Shown here in pieces: positions 1 to 7,032 of a stretch of 9,611 nt of DNA. The translations under genes and the position numbers were made by a program. The notes beneath the pieces are model-generated. The model worked only from the letters and a program-made list of their open reading frames with translations. It did not search any database and was not told the origin of the DNA. Within the stretch, counting starts at the first letter, position 1, and each line of letters starts with the position of its first letter. Source of the stretch: Paludibacteraceae bacterium (GTDB lineage: Bacteria > Bacteroidota > Bacteroidia > Bacteroidales > Paludibacteraceae); assembly GCA_017550055.1 (NCBI GenBank), contig JAFYMM010000255.1:1-9611 (forward strand). Direction: 5' to 3'.

Positions 1-524
1 CGGAACAAACGGCTTATTTGGACAGAAAAAGATTGAGGGTCAATAATATTTTCAGTTGCCATCAACAATTCGTCTTTATAACCAAGAAGTAAAGCCTCTT
101 TACCATAATCAACCACTCGAGATATATAAGGAACTCGTTGAAAAGCAAATAATCCAATTGGAGTTTCAGTAAATATTTTATGTGCAAACAAAAAGAATCC
201 TGTATTGCCTACAACAGACCCAACTATAGCATTAGACGATAGATAAGGCTTTATTTCAACCAGCGTAGATTCAACCAAAAAAGCAGGAAGACATAATAAT
301 ATAATATCAGCATTAGAAATTACTTCCTCTGGATTATTGCTTATAGCAAATAAACGTCCTTTAAATTGTTTATCTGGTGCATTAACAATGAAATCAGTAT
401 TCCAACTATTAGGTCGTTGAGTATAGAGACTAACCTCAATACCATCGTGAGAAGATAAAACAGCTGCACAAGTATGACCTAAGCCACCACCGCCACATAT
501 ACATATTTTTTTTAGATTGCTCAT
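1..524 (-). CDS. Opine/G3P-dehydrogenase-like NAD(P)-binding protein, 3' part beyond window
   Basis: The gene runs off the left edge; about 174 N-terminal residues are visible. It starts at ATG 524-522, which directly abuts the stop codon of the upstream fusion gene (TAAATG), so translation is probably coupled. The N-terminus is a Rossmann nucleotide-binding fold: a short beta strand and then the glycine-rich loop CGGGGLGHTCAAVL at about residues 9-22. Further on is a second-strand-like segment (DIILLCLPAFLVEST) and a stretch reading FQRVPYISRVVDYGK. This layout resembles the octopine/nopaline dehydrogenase and glycerol-3-phosphate dehydrogenase N-terminal families. Known family chemistry is NAD(P)H-dependent reduction of an imine or ketone. 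The substrate here is unknown, and the C-terminal domain that would define it is outside the window. The close coupling to a cytidylyltransferase/PLP-enzyme fusion suggests the same pathway (inference). Confidence 0.85.
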   Translation of the reverse strand, partial: MSNLKKICICGGGGLGHTCAAVLSSHDGIEVSLYTQRPNSWNTDFIVNAPDKQFKGRLFAISNNPEEVISNADIILLCLPAFLVESTLVEIKPYLSSNAIVGSVVGNTGFFLFAHKIFTETPIGLFAFQRVPYISRVVDYGKEALLLGYKDELLMATENIIDPQSFSVQISRLF

Positions 525-2312
525 TTATAAATCTTTCAAAGCATTTACCAACTTAATATTATCGGCTGTGTAGCGTACTGCTAAACGAATATACGGACCA
601 CTACACTTAGAAGTACAATCTTTTATCAAGATATTATGCTCTTTTAATAAACGAATAGCCAATTCACGAGGAGAATGAGGAGGACAAACCTCACAAAGCA
701 AATAATTAGCCTCAGAAGGTATCACTCGTAAATAATCAATAGTCTTAAGGTCTTCCACATAGCGTTTGCGTTCAGCACGAAACTCTTCCATAGCACCTAG
801 ATAAGCACTCTCATATTTACCCAATATCTGCAAGAAAAACTCAGCGAACGAGTTAATATTCCAAATAGAAACCGAACGACGAAGCATTGACATAATCTCA
901 GCATTAGAAGAAGCCAACACACCTAAACGCAAACCTGGCACGCCATATGATTTAGATATACTCTTTAATACTACAAGATTACGATATTGTTCAAGTATTT
1001 CATTCTTAATAAACGTAGGATGTTCTTCAGAAAAATCAATAAAACTCTCATCCAAAACAAACAATATATCACGATCTAAACACCATTGAGCCAAACGAAA
1101 ACACTCCGAAAAAGATATATAATTACCAGTTGGATTATCTGGATTTATCAACAACAAAGTATTAATATTTTTGCTAGAAAAATAATTTATCAAATTATCT
1201 GCTGTATAATTAAAATCTGGGGCTTGTGCTTGATAAACTTCTACTTGCTCTGGCTTAAGGCGATTAGGATATTCCTCAAAAGTAGGACGTACTACTCCAA
1301 CTCTACCTTGCAATTGCTCAAATAAAACCTTAATTAACTCAGCTGCACCATTACCAACAATAATAAAATCTTGTTTTACACCAAAATCTTTTGCCGCCAA
1401 TAAATTATTAACTCTTTGTCCGGATGGGTATTCAACTAAAAGACGTTGGAAACTTGCCGATAATTCATCACACAAACGCTGATTTGGAAAATATGGATTT
1501 ACCAAATAGCAATAGTCTAACATATGAGGATAACGCCAATAACCCCCAAAACGTGAACAAAGCAAATCATATTGTTTTTCTGTAAAAATAGATTCAGCAA
1601 TATCTAAATCTTGTATATCATCTATTTCATACCATTGTTCACCTGTCAAAGGCAACGCACGCATCCCCGAATTATCAAGCATTGTTATTACCCGCAACAC
1701 TTGTTCGTAGTATTCGTTCTTACCCAACGCAGTACAATATGCCTCCAAAAAAGGAACATACATATGTGACGAAAAGTGTTGCGAGAACTTATAAACATTT
1801 ACAGTTTTGTAGTATGTAGGTATCTCTTCATACTTAAATTGACTATTAGGAATAAAACGCTGTATGCGGTTTTCATCATCAATAGTCACTACCGTACCAT
1901 CCATCCAACTCTCATATTTATCAACTAATGCTAAATCAGGGTATGGATGATTTAATAATTTCTCAATAACAGCATTCTCTAATATCAAATCAGACTCAAA
2001 CAAAAGAGAATCCTCTTGTGTTAGATAATCCTTTGCTAAATAAAGCGAATAAATATTATTTGTTTTGTCATATACAACATTCTCAACAAATTCAATAGGA
2101 GTTTCAATACGTATAGTAGCAAGATAATCTTTTAACTCTTGAGCCTTATAACCAACAACAAGCACAATACGACTCAAATGTTGTTTATCCAACTGATGTA
2201 AAAGTCGGCTAATAAGTGTTTCTCCACCCACTTCAATCATACACTTGGTATTGCTCTTGGTCAAATCTCCAAGGCGTTTACCCATCCCTGCTGCTAAAAT
2301 AATTGCTTGCAT
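525..2312 (-). CDS. Bifunctional LicC-like nucleotidyltransferase / PLP-dependent aminotransferase-fold protein
   Basis: This is a 595-residue two-domain fusion. Residues 1-240 form a sugar-phosphate/choline-phosphate nucleotidyltransferase: the nucleotide loop LAAGMGKRLGDLTKS (6-20) with K23, a LicC-like NNIYSLYLAKDYL (85-97), the acidic ESD metal site (106-108), WMDGT (136-140) and EIDDIQDLD (229-237). Residues 260-595 form a fold-type I PLP enzyme of the HisC/CobD kind: GNGAAELI (320-327), NPDNPTG (390-396), DESFIDF (421-427), the PLP lysine K454 in SKSYGVPGLRLG, and a late substrate arginine around 577-580. All catalytic positions look intact in both halves. The likely product is a CDP-activated amino-alcohol phosphate or aminophosphonate for a surface glycan. 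The PLP half could be a transaminase or a phosphoserine/phosphothreonine-type decarboxylase; sequence alone does not decide. The start is ATG 2312-2310, with a ribosome binding site inside the duplicated IspD tail. Confidence 0.9.
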   Translation of the reverse strand: MQAIILAAGMGKRLGDLTKSNTKCMIEVGGETLISRLLHQLDKQHLSRIVLVVGYKAQELKDYLATIRIETPIEFVENVVYDKTNNIYSLYLAKDYLTQEDSLLFESDLILENAVIEKLLNHPYPDLALVDKYESWMDGTVVTIDDENRIQRFIPNSQFKYEEIPTYYKTVNVYKFSQHFSSHMYVPFLEAYCTALGKNEYYEQVLRVITMLDNSGMRALPLTGEQWYEIDDIQDLDIAESIFTEKQYDLLCSRFGGYWRYPHMLDYCYLVNPYFPNQRLCDELSASFQRLLVEYPSGQRVNNLLAAKDFGVKQDFIIVGNGAAELIKVLFEQLQGRVGVVRPTFEEYPNRLKPEQVEVYQAQAPDFNYTADNLINYFSSKNINTLLLINPDNPTGNYISFSECFRLAQWCLDRDILFVLDESFIDFSEEHPTFIKNEILEQYRNLVVLKSISKSYGVPGLRLGVLASSNAEIMSMLRRSVSIWNINSFAEFFLQILGKYESAYLGAMEEFRAERKRYVEDLKTIDYLRVIPSEANYLLCEVCPPHSPRELAIRLLKEHNILIKDCTSKCSGPYIRLAVRYTADNIKLVNALKDL

Positions 2313-2316
2313 ACTT

Positions 2317-2345
2317 ATTATATATCCTCTTTAAACGTAATTTTT
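2317..2345 (-). repeat. Direct repeat copy A: orphan tail of the IspD-like gene
   Basis: These 29 bases match 3541-3569 at 28 positions; the one difference is C at 2336 against T at 3560. Read on the minus strand they encode KITFKEDI and a stop, exactly the C-terminus of the IspD-like protein, but nothing upstream of them here belongs to such a gene. Homology stops at once on both sides. The copy lies between the ATPase stop and the start of the fusion gene. Confidence 0.9.
2325..2332 (-). promoter_or_regulatory. Likely ribosome binding site of the fusion gene
   Basis: On the minus strand AAAGAGGA lies 12 bases before the ATG of the nucleotidyltransferase/PLP fusion. It is the only purine-rich Shine-Dalgarno-like stretch there. 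It sits inside the orphan copy of the IspD-like gene's tail, so the duplicated segment seems to preserve the translation start of the gene behind it. The spacing is longer than ideal, and Bacteroidota depend weakly on such sites, so confidence is modest. Confidence 0.4.
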
Positions 2346-2360
2346 AACCTAATATTTTCT

Positions 2361-3488
2361 CTACCACACCAAAGAACTTAACCATATAGCAAAAAATCTA
2401 TTATAAACAATATATCCTTCGGATGTATGATAAACGATTTCGTTTTTAATTAAATATTCCAATGCTTTATTTACACTACTACTACCTTTTAATCTATATT
2501 TTTTAATAAATTCACTTGCATTAATTGCTTTAACTACCCCCTCCTTCGCTATTGCCTTTAATAAAGAAACTTGATTATCTGTTAATTGGTTATATATTAC
2601 CTGAAAAGCCTCTTTTTCACGTTGCACTATACGACAAATTATATTTCTCAAATCCTCTTTAGTTACTTCAGACTGTGAATCTGAATATAATACATTTAGT
2701 ACATATTGTAAATACCATGTATGCCCGTCAAATTGCTGATACAAAGAATGAAATATATCTTTCGATAATTCTATATTTTTCTTTTTCATCCAATAAGATG
2801 CAAAATCATAATATGCACTTTCATCTATTGAATATAAATTCATCTTTTCTGTACTTTGAAAAAAAGGTCGCTTCGCAGATGAAAATATATCTAACATTAA
2901 ATGCTGTTTACTTCCCGAAAAAATAAAATGTACATTAGGACAAAATTGAACATAGCTACGCAAAAGAGCCTCTACATTTTTTTCTGGATATTCCAATATT
3001 TGTTGAAACTCATCAATTGCAATATAGCACTCTTTTTTAGATTGAACTAAATATGCAAATATCTGTTCTAATGTCGTTTCGGTTTGTTCAGGTTGAAAAT
3101 CTAATTCTACTTGAGGATTACCTGTAAATATATCAGTCGTAAAAGTTAAACGTAATCCTTGAAAAAATCGTTGAACAAATCCTTCTGCTCGCTGCGATGG
3201 TGTATCTAATTTTCCTACAACCGCAGAAGCAAATGTTTTAACAAAACTTTCTAATGATTTTGTAGAAAATATATCAATATAAAAACACGCCACATCTTGT
3301 TCTGCTTGTAATTGATGAAAGACATTAAAGATTAACCCCGTCTTTCCCATACGACGTGGGCTCATTAAAGTTACATTTCTCCCATTTTTTAACGCAGAAA
3401 TCAAATCCTTTGTTTCTTGCACTCTATCACAGAAATAAATAGGGTCCACATAACCATATAGCAGAAAAGGATTATTTAGTTCACTCAT
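2361..3488 (-). CDS. Free-standing archaeal-type AAA/STAND-like ATPase
   Basis: A 375-residue P-loop ATPase of the ATPase_2 (archaeal-type) family, common in many copies in Bacteroidota. The family's opening is present (NNPFLLYGYVDPIYFCDR, from residue 5), followed by Walker A SPRRMGKTG (43-51), Walker B CYIAIDEFQQI (154-164) with acidic D159 E160, and a sensor-like segment HFIFSGSKQHLM (187-198). The last 75 residues look like a winged helix (LLKAIAKEG, KGSSSVNKALEYLIKNEIV), suggesting contact with nucleic acid or a partner. The ATG at 3488 is preferred; a GTG 18 bases upstream would add six residues outside the family's normal start. Its cellular role is unknown; members may be regulatory, defensive or selfish. 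It sits between genes of a different pathway and is bracketed by a 29-bp direct repeat, so it is probably not part of that pathway. Confidence 0.9.
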   Translation of the reverse strand: MSELNNPFLLYGYVDPIYFCDRVQETKDLISALKNGRNVTLMSPRRMGKTGLIFNVFHQLQAEQDVACFYIDIFSTKSLESFVKTFASAVVGKLDTPSQRAEGFVQRFFQGLRLTFTTDIFTGNPQVELDFQPEQTETTLEQIFAYLVQSKKECYIAIDEFQQILEYPEKNVEALLRSYVQFCPNVHFIFSGSKQHLMLDIFSSAKRPFFQSTEKMNLYSIDESAYYDFASYWMKKKNIELSKDIFHSLYQQFDGHTWYLQYVLNVLYSDSQSEVTKEDLRNIICRIVQREKEAFQVIYNQLTDNQVSLLKAIAKEGVVKAINASEFIKKYRLKGSSSVNKALEYLIKNEIVYHTSEGYIVYNRFFAIWLSSLVW

Positions 3489-3509
3489 AATTAACAATTT
3501 ATACACACA

Positions 3510-3537
3510 GCATAAAAAGTGCTACACAAAAAGTGTA
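3510..3537. repeat. Two adjacent small palindromes at the IspD-like/ATPase junction
   Basis: On the plus strand GCATAAAAAGTGC (3510-3522) is followed directly by TACACAAAAAGTGTA (3523-3537). The second is a perfect 5-bp stem with a 5-base loop; the first has a 4-bp stem with one mismatch or G-U pair. Both share the core ACAAAAAGTG / ATAAAAAGTG. They lie just inside the right-hand direct repeat and before the ATPase start. They could be an element end, an operator or a weak processing hairpin; the stems are too AT-rich for a strong terminator. Confidence 0.45.
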
Positions 3538-3540
3538 ATA

Positions 3541-3569
3541 ATTATATATCCTCTTTAAATGTAATTTTT
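3541..3569 (-). repeat. Direct repeat copy B: native 3' end of the IspD-like gene
   Basis: This copy of the 29-bp direct repeat lies in frame at the 3' end of the IspD-like gene and contains its stop codon. The stop has the same position in copy A, so the short C-terminus predates the duplication. The single base change is silent or near-silent within the threonine codon (ACA here, ACG in copy A). Confidence 0.9.
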
Positions 3570-4222
3570 TTATTTTGTTCCTCTCCAGCAACGATGTGGA
3601 TTGGCTGATTTGTCATATAGTTAAACACCACCCCACAATCGTCAGTCACTTGCATATTTCCACTATTAAGGGCTGTTTCATACGCCCTTGCTATCAGTCC
3701 AAGTCGAAATGCTTGTGGCGTTTGTGCGCGCATTATGGTCGAACGATTTGGTATTCGAGCCACGCATCCATCTTGCATTTCATATACGGTGTCAGTCGAT
3801 GGCACAGCCACCACTACTGCCTCATGATCAACCAAGGCTCTACACACATCCGATATTATCTTTTCTGACACAAACGGACGCGCTGCATCGTGCAATAATA
3901 TATTAGATTCAGCCATCTCTACACCTGACAACTGCCCTTGATACAATCTAATAGCATTCACGCTCGACTCCCAACGCTCCTTACCTCCAGAAATAACGTG
4001 CTTTACCTTCTGCCAACTATTTTTGGCTATCATCTCCTCTACAGTAGCAATATAATCTGGATGCATAACCACACACACCTCATCAATACAATCGGCATGC
4101 TCAAAGGCATCAACCGAATGCTCCAACACAGTGCGACCATCGCCCAATGGCAACAACTGCTTTGGAACTGCCCCTCCTACGCGAGCCCCTACGCCTCCTG
4201 CTAATACTACTGCTATATTCAT
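3542..4222 (-). CDS. ispD: IspD-like cytidylyltransferase (2-C-methyl-D-erythritol 4-phosphate cytidylyltransferase family)
   Basis: A 226-residue enzyme of the IspD/TarI family, which transfers CMP from CTP to a polyol phosphate. Visible motifs are the nucleotide loop LAGGVGARVGG (7-17) with PKQ (20-22), HDAARPFVS (111-119), VPSTDTV (140-146), RAQTPQAF (165-172), TDD (193-195), and a late lysine in NKKITFKEDI. HDAARP favours IspD over the HDSVRP typical of TarI. The protein ends at that point and lacks the last helix usual in IspD, so it is about 10 residues shorter than E. coli IspD. The ATG at 4222 is chosen over an upstream TTG. It lies 12 bases after the GT4 gene, probably in one transcript. 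It may serve isoprenoid synthesis (MEP pathway), but its placement in a glycan-type cluster leaves a CDP-polyol role open. Confidence 0.85.
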   Translation of the reverse strand: MNIAVVLAGGVGARVGGAVPKQLLPLGDGRTVLEHSVDAFEHADCIDEVCVVMHPDYIATVEEMIAKNSWQKVKHVISGGKERWESSVNAIRLYQGQLSGVEMAESNILLHDAARPFVSEKIISDVCRALVDHEAVVVAVPSTDTVYEMQDGCVARIPNRSTIMRAQTPQAFRLGLIARAYETALNSGNMQVTDDCGVVFNYMTNQPIHIVAGEEQNKKITFKEDI

Positions 4223-4234
4223 CAAATTAATAAT

Positions 4235-5368
4235 TTATGCTTTAGAATGTTGGTTCAAAAATACCTTTGTCAATCGACTCCACGAATATTTCTCTTTTTC
4301 GAGTATAAGATATTGTGTATAATCCTCTTGTCGTTTGTTTTCGTAATAGTCAACTATGGCTTCGGCTATGGCTTCGGCATTAGGTTCTACGGCATAACCC
4401 ATAGCATGGTCATGCACTATCTCGCCCAAACCGCCCACATTAGTCACCAACATTGGTTTTTCAAAATGGAATGCCACTTGCGTCACTCCACTTTGCGTAG
4501 CTGTCTTATATGGTTGCACTATCAAATTAGCTGCACCGAAATATTTACGCAAATCGGCGTCTGGGATAAACTCATTGCGAATTACCACTTTGTCTGTCAA
4601 ACCATTATCTTCAATTTGCTTACGATATGCCTCCTCTTGTTCGTAAAACTCACCTGCCACAAGCAATCGCAAATTAGGCATCTGCGCATGCATCTTGCCG
4701 AATGCATCTAACAATAAGTCAAGCCCTTTGTATGCTCTTACTAAGCCAAAAAACAACATATAGTCCTTAGATACATCCAATCCCAACGCCTCGCATGCCT
4801 CTGCTTTCGACATTCTATCTCCATAATGGTCATAAATTGGGTGTGGACAAAATGTTTTTGGTTTAGAATGTTTATCCAATTCATCTATATCTCGCACTAC
4901 GCTATCCGACAAAGCCACAAAGGCATCGGTCGAAGCCACATAATATGGTGCAAACATCTTATCCAACATACTTGGTTCGTGTGGTATCATATTATGAACC
5001 AATGCCACGCAACGAGTTTTACCGTTGCCTTTCACTATGCGTTCGATGATACCATAACAAGGAGCAAAAAATGCCATCCAATAGCAAGTGATAAGCATAT
5101 CGGGTTGCATTTTACGAATTTTTCGACCTACACTCACCCAATTAAACGGATTACACGAATTTACCCAACGTTTAATACTCAAATCGGCTGGAGCCATTTC
5201 ATTTGAATATTGCGTTTTGCCGGGGAATAGGAATGACGGATATTGCAACGTAAACGTTACAACCTCTACATCATGCCCTTCTGCCTGAAACTGACGCGCA
5301 AGACGCTCATTAAACGTAGCCAAACCTCCTCGATAAGGATATGCAGTACCAAGAATTACTATTTTCAT
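4235..5368 (-). CDS. Glycosyltransferase family 4 protein
   Basis: A 377-residue GT-B glycosyltransferase of the GT4 type, likely cytosolic or membrane-peripheral, adding a sugar from a nucleotide donor to a lipid-linked or surface glycan. The N-terminal acceptor domain opens with MKIVILGTAYPYRGGLATF, whose glycine-rich loop is typical. The donor domain starts near residue 203 with LFFGLVRAYKGLDLLLDAF, where R211 and K214 are the expected donor-phosphate contacts. It continues with QPYKTATQSGVTQVAF (285-300) and KPMLVTNVGGLGEIV (304-318). The usual E-x7-E pair is only partly kept: the final E316 is present, while the first acidic residues are replaced by the QSGVTQ segment, a pattern I associate with one GT4 subfamily. 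No membrane segment is evident. The start is ATG 5368-5366. The next gene begins 12 bases after the stop. The donor and acceptor cannot be named. Confidence 0.93.
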   Translation of the reverse strand: MKIVILGTAYPYRGGLATFNERLARQFQAEGHDVEVVTFTLQYPSFLFPGKTQYSNEMAPADLSIKRWVNSCNPFNWVSVGRKIRKMQPDMLITCYWMAFFAPCYGIIERIVKGNGKTRCVALVHNMIPHEPSMLDKMFAPYYVASTDAFVALSDSVVRDIDELDKHSKPKTFCPHPIYDHYGDRMSKAEACEALGLDVSKDYMLFFGLVRAYKGLDLLLDAFGKMHAQMPNLRLLVAGEFYEQEEAYRKQIEDNGLTDKVVIRNEFIPDADLRKYFGAANLIVQPYKTATQSGVTQVAFHFEKPMLVTNVGGLGEIVHDHAMGYAVEPNAEAIAEAIVDYYENKRQEDYTQYLILEKEKYSWSRLTKVFLNQHSKA

Positions 5369-5515
5369 ATTATTTTTTTAAACCTGAGGACATGAATCTA
5401 TTTTTTTACGCAAATTTCAGCTAATTATCCATTAATTATAATTTACGAATAATTTGTGATAATTTATGTCTATAAAATATTATTTTCGTGTCTTCCTGTC
5501 TTCTTGTCTTTTATC
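5369..5515. other. pgi-to-glycosyltransferase intergenic region
   Basis: This 147-base AT-rich gap contains a triple 8-bp repeat next to pgi (listed separately) and a weak inverted repeat, AATTATC at 5423-5429 with GATAATT at 5458-5464. No good Bacteroides-type promoter was found for the glycosyltransferase gene; the nearest -7-like match on the minus strand (GAAATTTG, 5411-5418) lacks the TA start and a -33 element. No terminator for pgi is evident. Confidence 0.5.
5489..5512 (-). repeat. Three tandem copies of an 8-bp repeat after pgi
   Basis: Plus strand TGTCTTCC, TGTCTTCT, TGTCTTTT in a row; on the minus strand NNAAGACA three times, four bases beyond the pgi stop. The same motif occurs three times before pgi at 7033-7056, so the gene is flanked by related short arrays. 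Confidence 0.75.
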
Positions 5516-6853
5516 TTAGATTCTTGCTTTAATCGCTTTTGATGCTTCTTCGTAGCCTGGTTTGTCGAGCAATGCAAACATATTCTTTTTATATGCCTCT
5601 ACACCCGGTTGGTCAAATGGATTAACTCCAAGTATATAACCGCTTATACCACATGCTTTTTCGAAGAAATAGAGCAATTCTCCAAGATAATACTCATTCA
5701 AACGTGGCAATGTGATTTTCAAGTTAGGCACTCCACCATCCACGTGCGCAAGCATAGTGCCGAGTTCTGCCATTTTGTTCACTTCATCCACACGACGACC
5801 TGCCAAGAAGTTGAGTCCGTCAAGATTAGCCTCATTCGCTGGCACTCTTACCTCATGCTCCATTGTTTCTACCGAAATCACTGTTTCAAACAATGTGCGT
5901 TCGCCGTCTTGAATATATTGTCCCATCGAGTGCAAGTCTGTTGTAAAGTCAACTGATGCTGGGAATATGCCTTTACCCTCTTTACCTTCGCTCTCGCCAT
6001 AGAGTTGTTTCCACCACTCTGATACATAGTGCAATTTAGGATGGAAGTTAACCAATATCTCAACTTTTTTGCCCGAACGATACAATTCATTACGCACTGC
6101 TGCATATTGTGCTGCAAGGTTATTTTCAAACTCTACTTCCAATCCGCAAGCTTCTTGCATACGACGTGCGCCATTCACAAACTCTCTGATACTGAAACCT
6201 GCCACTGCTATTGGCAACAAACCCACTGGTGTCAACACCGAAAAACGACCTCCCACATTATCTTCAATCACAAATGTTTTATATCCCTCTTGTGTTGCCA
6301 ATGTGCGCAACGCACCACGACTACGGTCTGTGATACAAACTATCAAATCCTTAGCTACATCTTTGCCCACTTGCTCTTCGAGTTGTGTTTTCAACATACG
6401 GAACGCAAGTGCTGGCTCTGTCGTTGTTCCTGATTTCGAGATTGACACGATACCAAAACGACGGCCTTTCAACATCTCTTGAAGTTCATAGAGGTAATCC
6501 TCGCCAATATTCTGACCTGCATACACTACTACTGGATTTTTGCGGTCGCGTTGCAACCAATCGAAGCTATTGTTCAACGCATCAATCACTGCTTTCGCTC
6601 CAAGATACGAACCACCAATACCCACAACCACAACAACTTCACACTCTCTGCGCAAAGCCTCTGCAACGTTTTCAATATCTGTCAACAACTCATCTGTCAA
6701 GTCAGCAGGCAAAGTCAACCAACCAAGAAAATCATTACCCTTACCTGTTCCATTGTGCAATGCCGCTTGAGCATCCGCCACAGCTTGTTTATAACCTTTT
6801 ACAGCCTCTTCATTAATAAAACCATAGGCTTTTTTAGCATCAAACTTAATCAT
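5516..6853 (-). CDS. pgi: Glucose-6-phosphate isomerase
   Basis: A 445-residue cytosolic enzyme interconverting glucose 6-phosphate and fructose 6-phosphate in glycolysis and gluconeogenesis. It is the short bacterial form, with length as in Bacillus-type PGI. The sugar-isomerase domain shows VVVGIGGSYLGAKAV (75-89) and the phosphate loop SISKSGTTTEPA (137-148). PGI signature 1 is GGRFSVLTPVGLLP (201-214) and signature 2 is GYILGVNPFDQPGVEAYK (405-422). The expected catalytic residues are present: E287 in LYGESEG, H308 in DLHSMGQ and K422 in AYKK. The start is the only sensible ATG. It follows gpsA in the same direction after 236 bases, with no clear promoter of its own, so transcription from the gpsA promoter is possible. 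Nothing is broken or unusual in the protein. Confidence 0.98.
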   Translation of the reverse strand: MIKFDAKKAYGFINEEAVKGYKQAVADAQAALHNGTGKGNDFLGWLTLPADLTDELLTDIENVAEALRRECEVVVVVGIGGSYLGAKAVIDALNNSFDWLQRDRKNPVVVYAGQNIGEDYLYELQEMLKGRRFGIVSISKSGTTTEPALAFRMLKTQLEEQVGKDVAKDLIVCITDRSRGALRTLATQEGYKTFVIEDNVGGRFSVLTPVGLLPIAVAGFSIREFVNGARRMQEACGLEVEFENNLAAQYAAVRNELYRSGKKVEILVNFHPKLHYVSEWWKQLYGESEGKEGKGIFPASVDFTTDLHSMGQYIQDGERTLFETVISVETMEHEVRVPANEANLDGLNFLAGRRVDEVNKMAELGTMLAHVDGGVPNLKITLPRLNEYYLGELLYFFEKACGISGYILGVNPFDQPGVEAYKKNMFALLDKPGYEEASKAIKARI

Positions 6854-6943
6854 ATTTTTAGTATTTGTTTTAAATATTTAATTTTTTAGGCTTAATGACA
6901 TAAAAACATATTTAAAATTACATTTATAAATCTGTCATTCTTT

Positions 6944-6974
6944 TGCCAAGATGAAACTTTAGTTTCAGCAAGGC
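6944..6974. repeat. Perfect 16-base palindrome with outer stem between gpsA and pgi
   Basis: TGAAACT (6952-6958) and AGTTTCA (6961-6967) are exact inverted repeats around TT. An outer TGCC (6944-6947) pairs with GGCA (6971-6974) across a 4 + 3-base internal loop. On the minus strand it would form a hairpin in the gpsA-pgi leader, but no U run follows in either direction, so it is not a standard intrinsic terminator. It may be an attenuator, an mRNA stability element or a protein site. Confidence 0.5.
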
Positions 6975-7032
6975 ACATGTAAAAAGATAAAAATTAACAA
7001 TCAACTAAAGACACGACCAAAAGGAGTAATTA

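Larger units (their letters stand above)
2346..3540 (-). mobile_element. Candidate inserted cassette carrying the ATPase gene
   Basis: This is the interval between the two 29-bp direct repeats. It contains one gene, the AAA-type ATPase, with little else: about 15 bases after its stop and about 52 before its start. I see no transposase, integrase or convincing terminal inverted repeats. The direct repeats, the one-gene content and the more AT-rich composition than the IspD-like gene suggest a horizontally acquired insertion. A target duplication of 29 bp would be long for a standard IS, so recombination between short homologies or an unknown mechanism is equally possible. Confidence 0.35.

Noticed and set aside
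2346..2375. Further IspD-like coding remnants beyond orphan repeat copy A
   Set aside because: A base-by-base comparison with the IspD-like gene past the 29 bases shows only scattered A/T matches, and the ATPase stop codon is already there.
3489..3506. GTG start for the ATPase six codons upstream
   Set aside because: The family's N-terminal pattern begins after the ATG at 3488, and no ribosome binding site favours the GTG.
4354..4377. Perfect 12-bp tandem duplication inside the glycosyltransferase gene
   Set aside because: It encodes two in-frame IAEA-type repeats in an alanine/glutamate-rich helix near the C-terminus and does not disturb the protein; ordinary coding redundancy.
5411..5418. 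Possible -7 element for the glycosyltransferase gene
   Set aside because: Reads GAAATTTG rather than TAnnTTTG and has no TTTG at 19-21 bases upstream.
6029..6889. Long plus-strand open frames opposite pgi
   Set aside because: They are antisense to a fully conserved pgi gene and their translations show no recognisable family; they are shadows of the coding strand.
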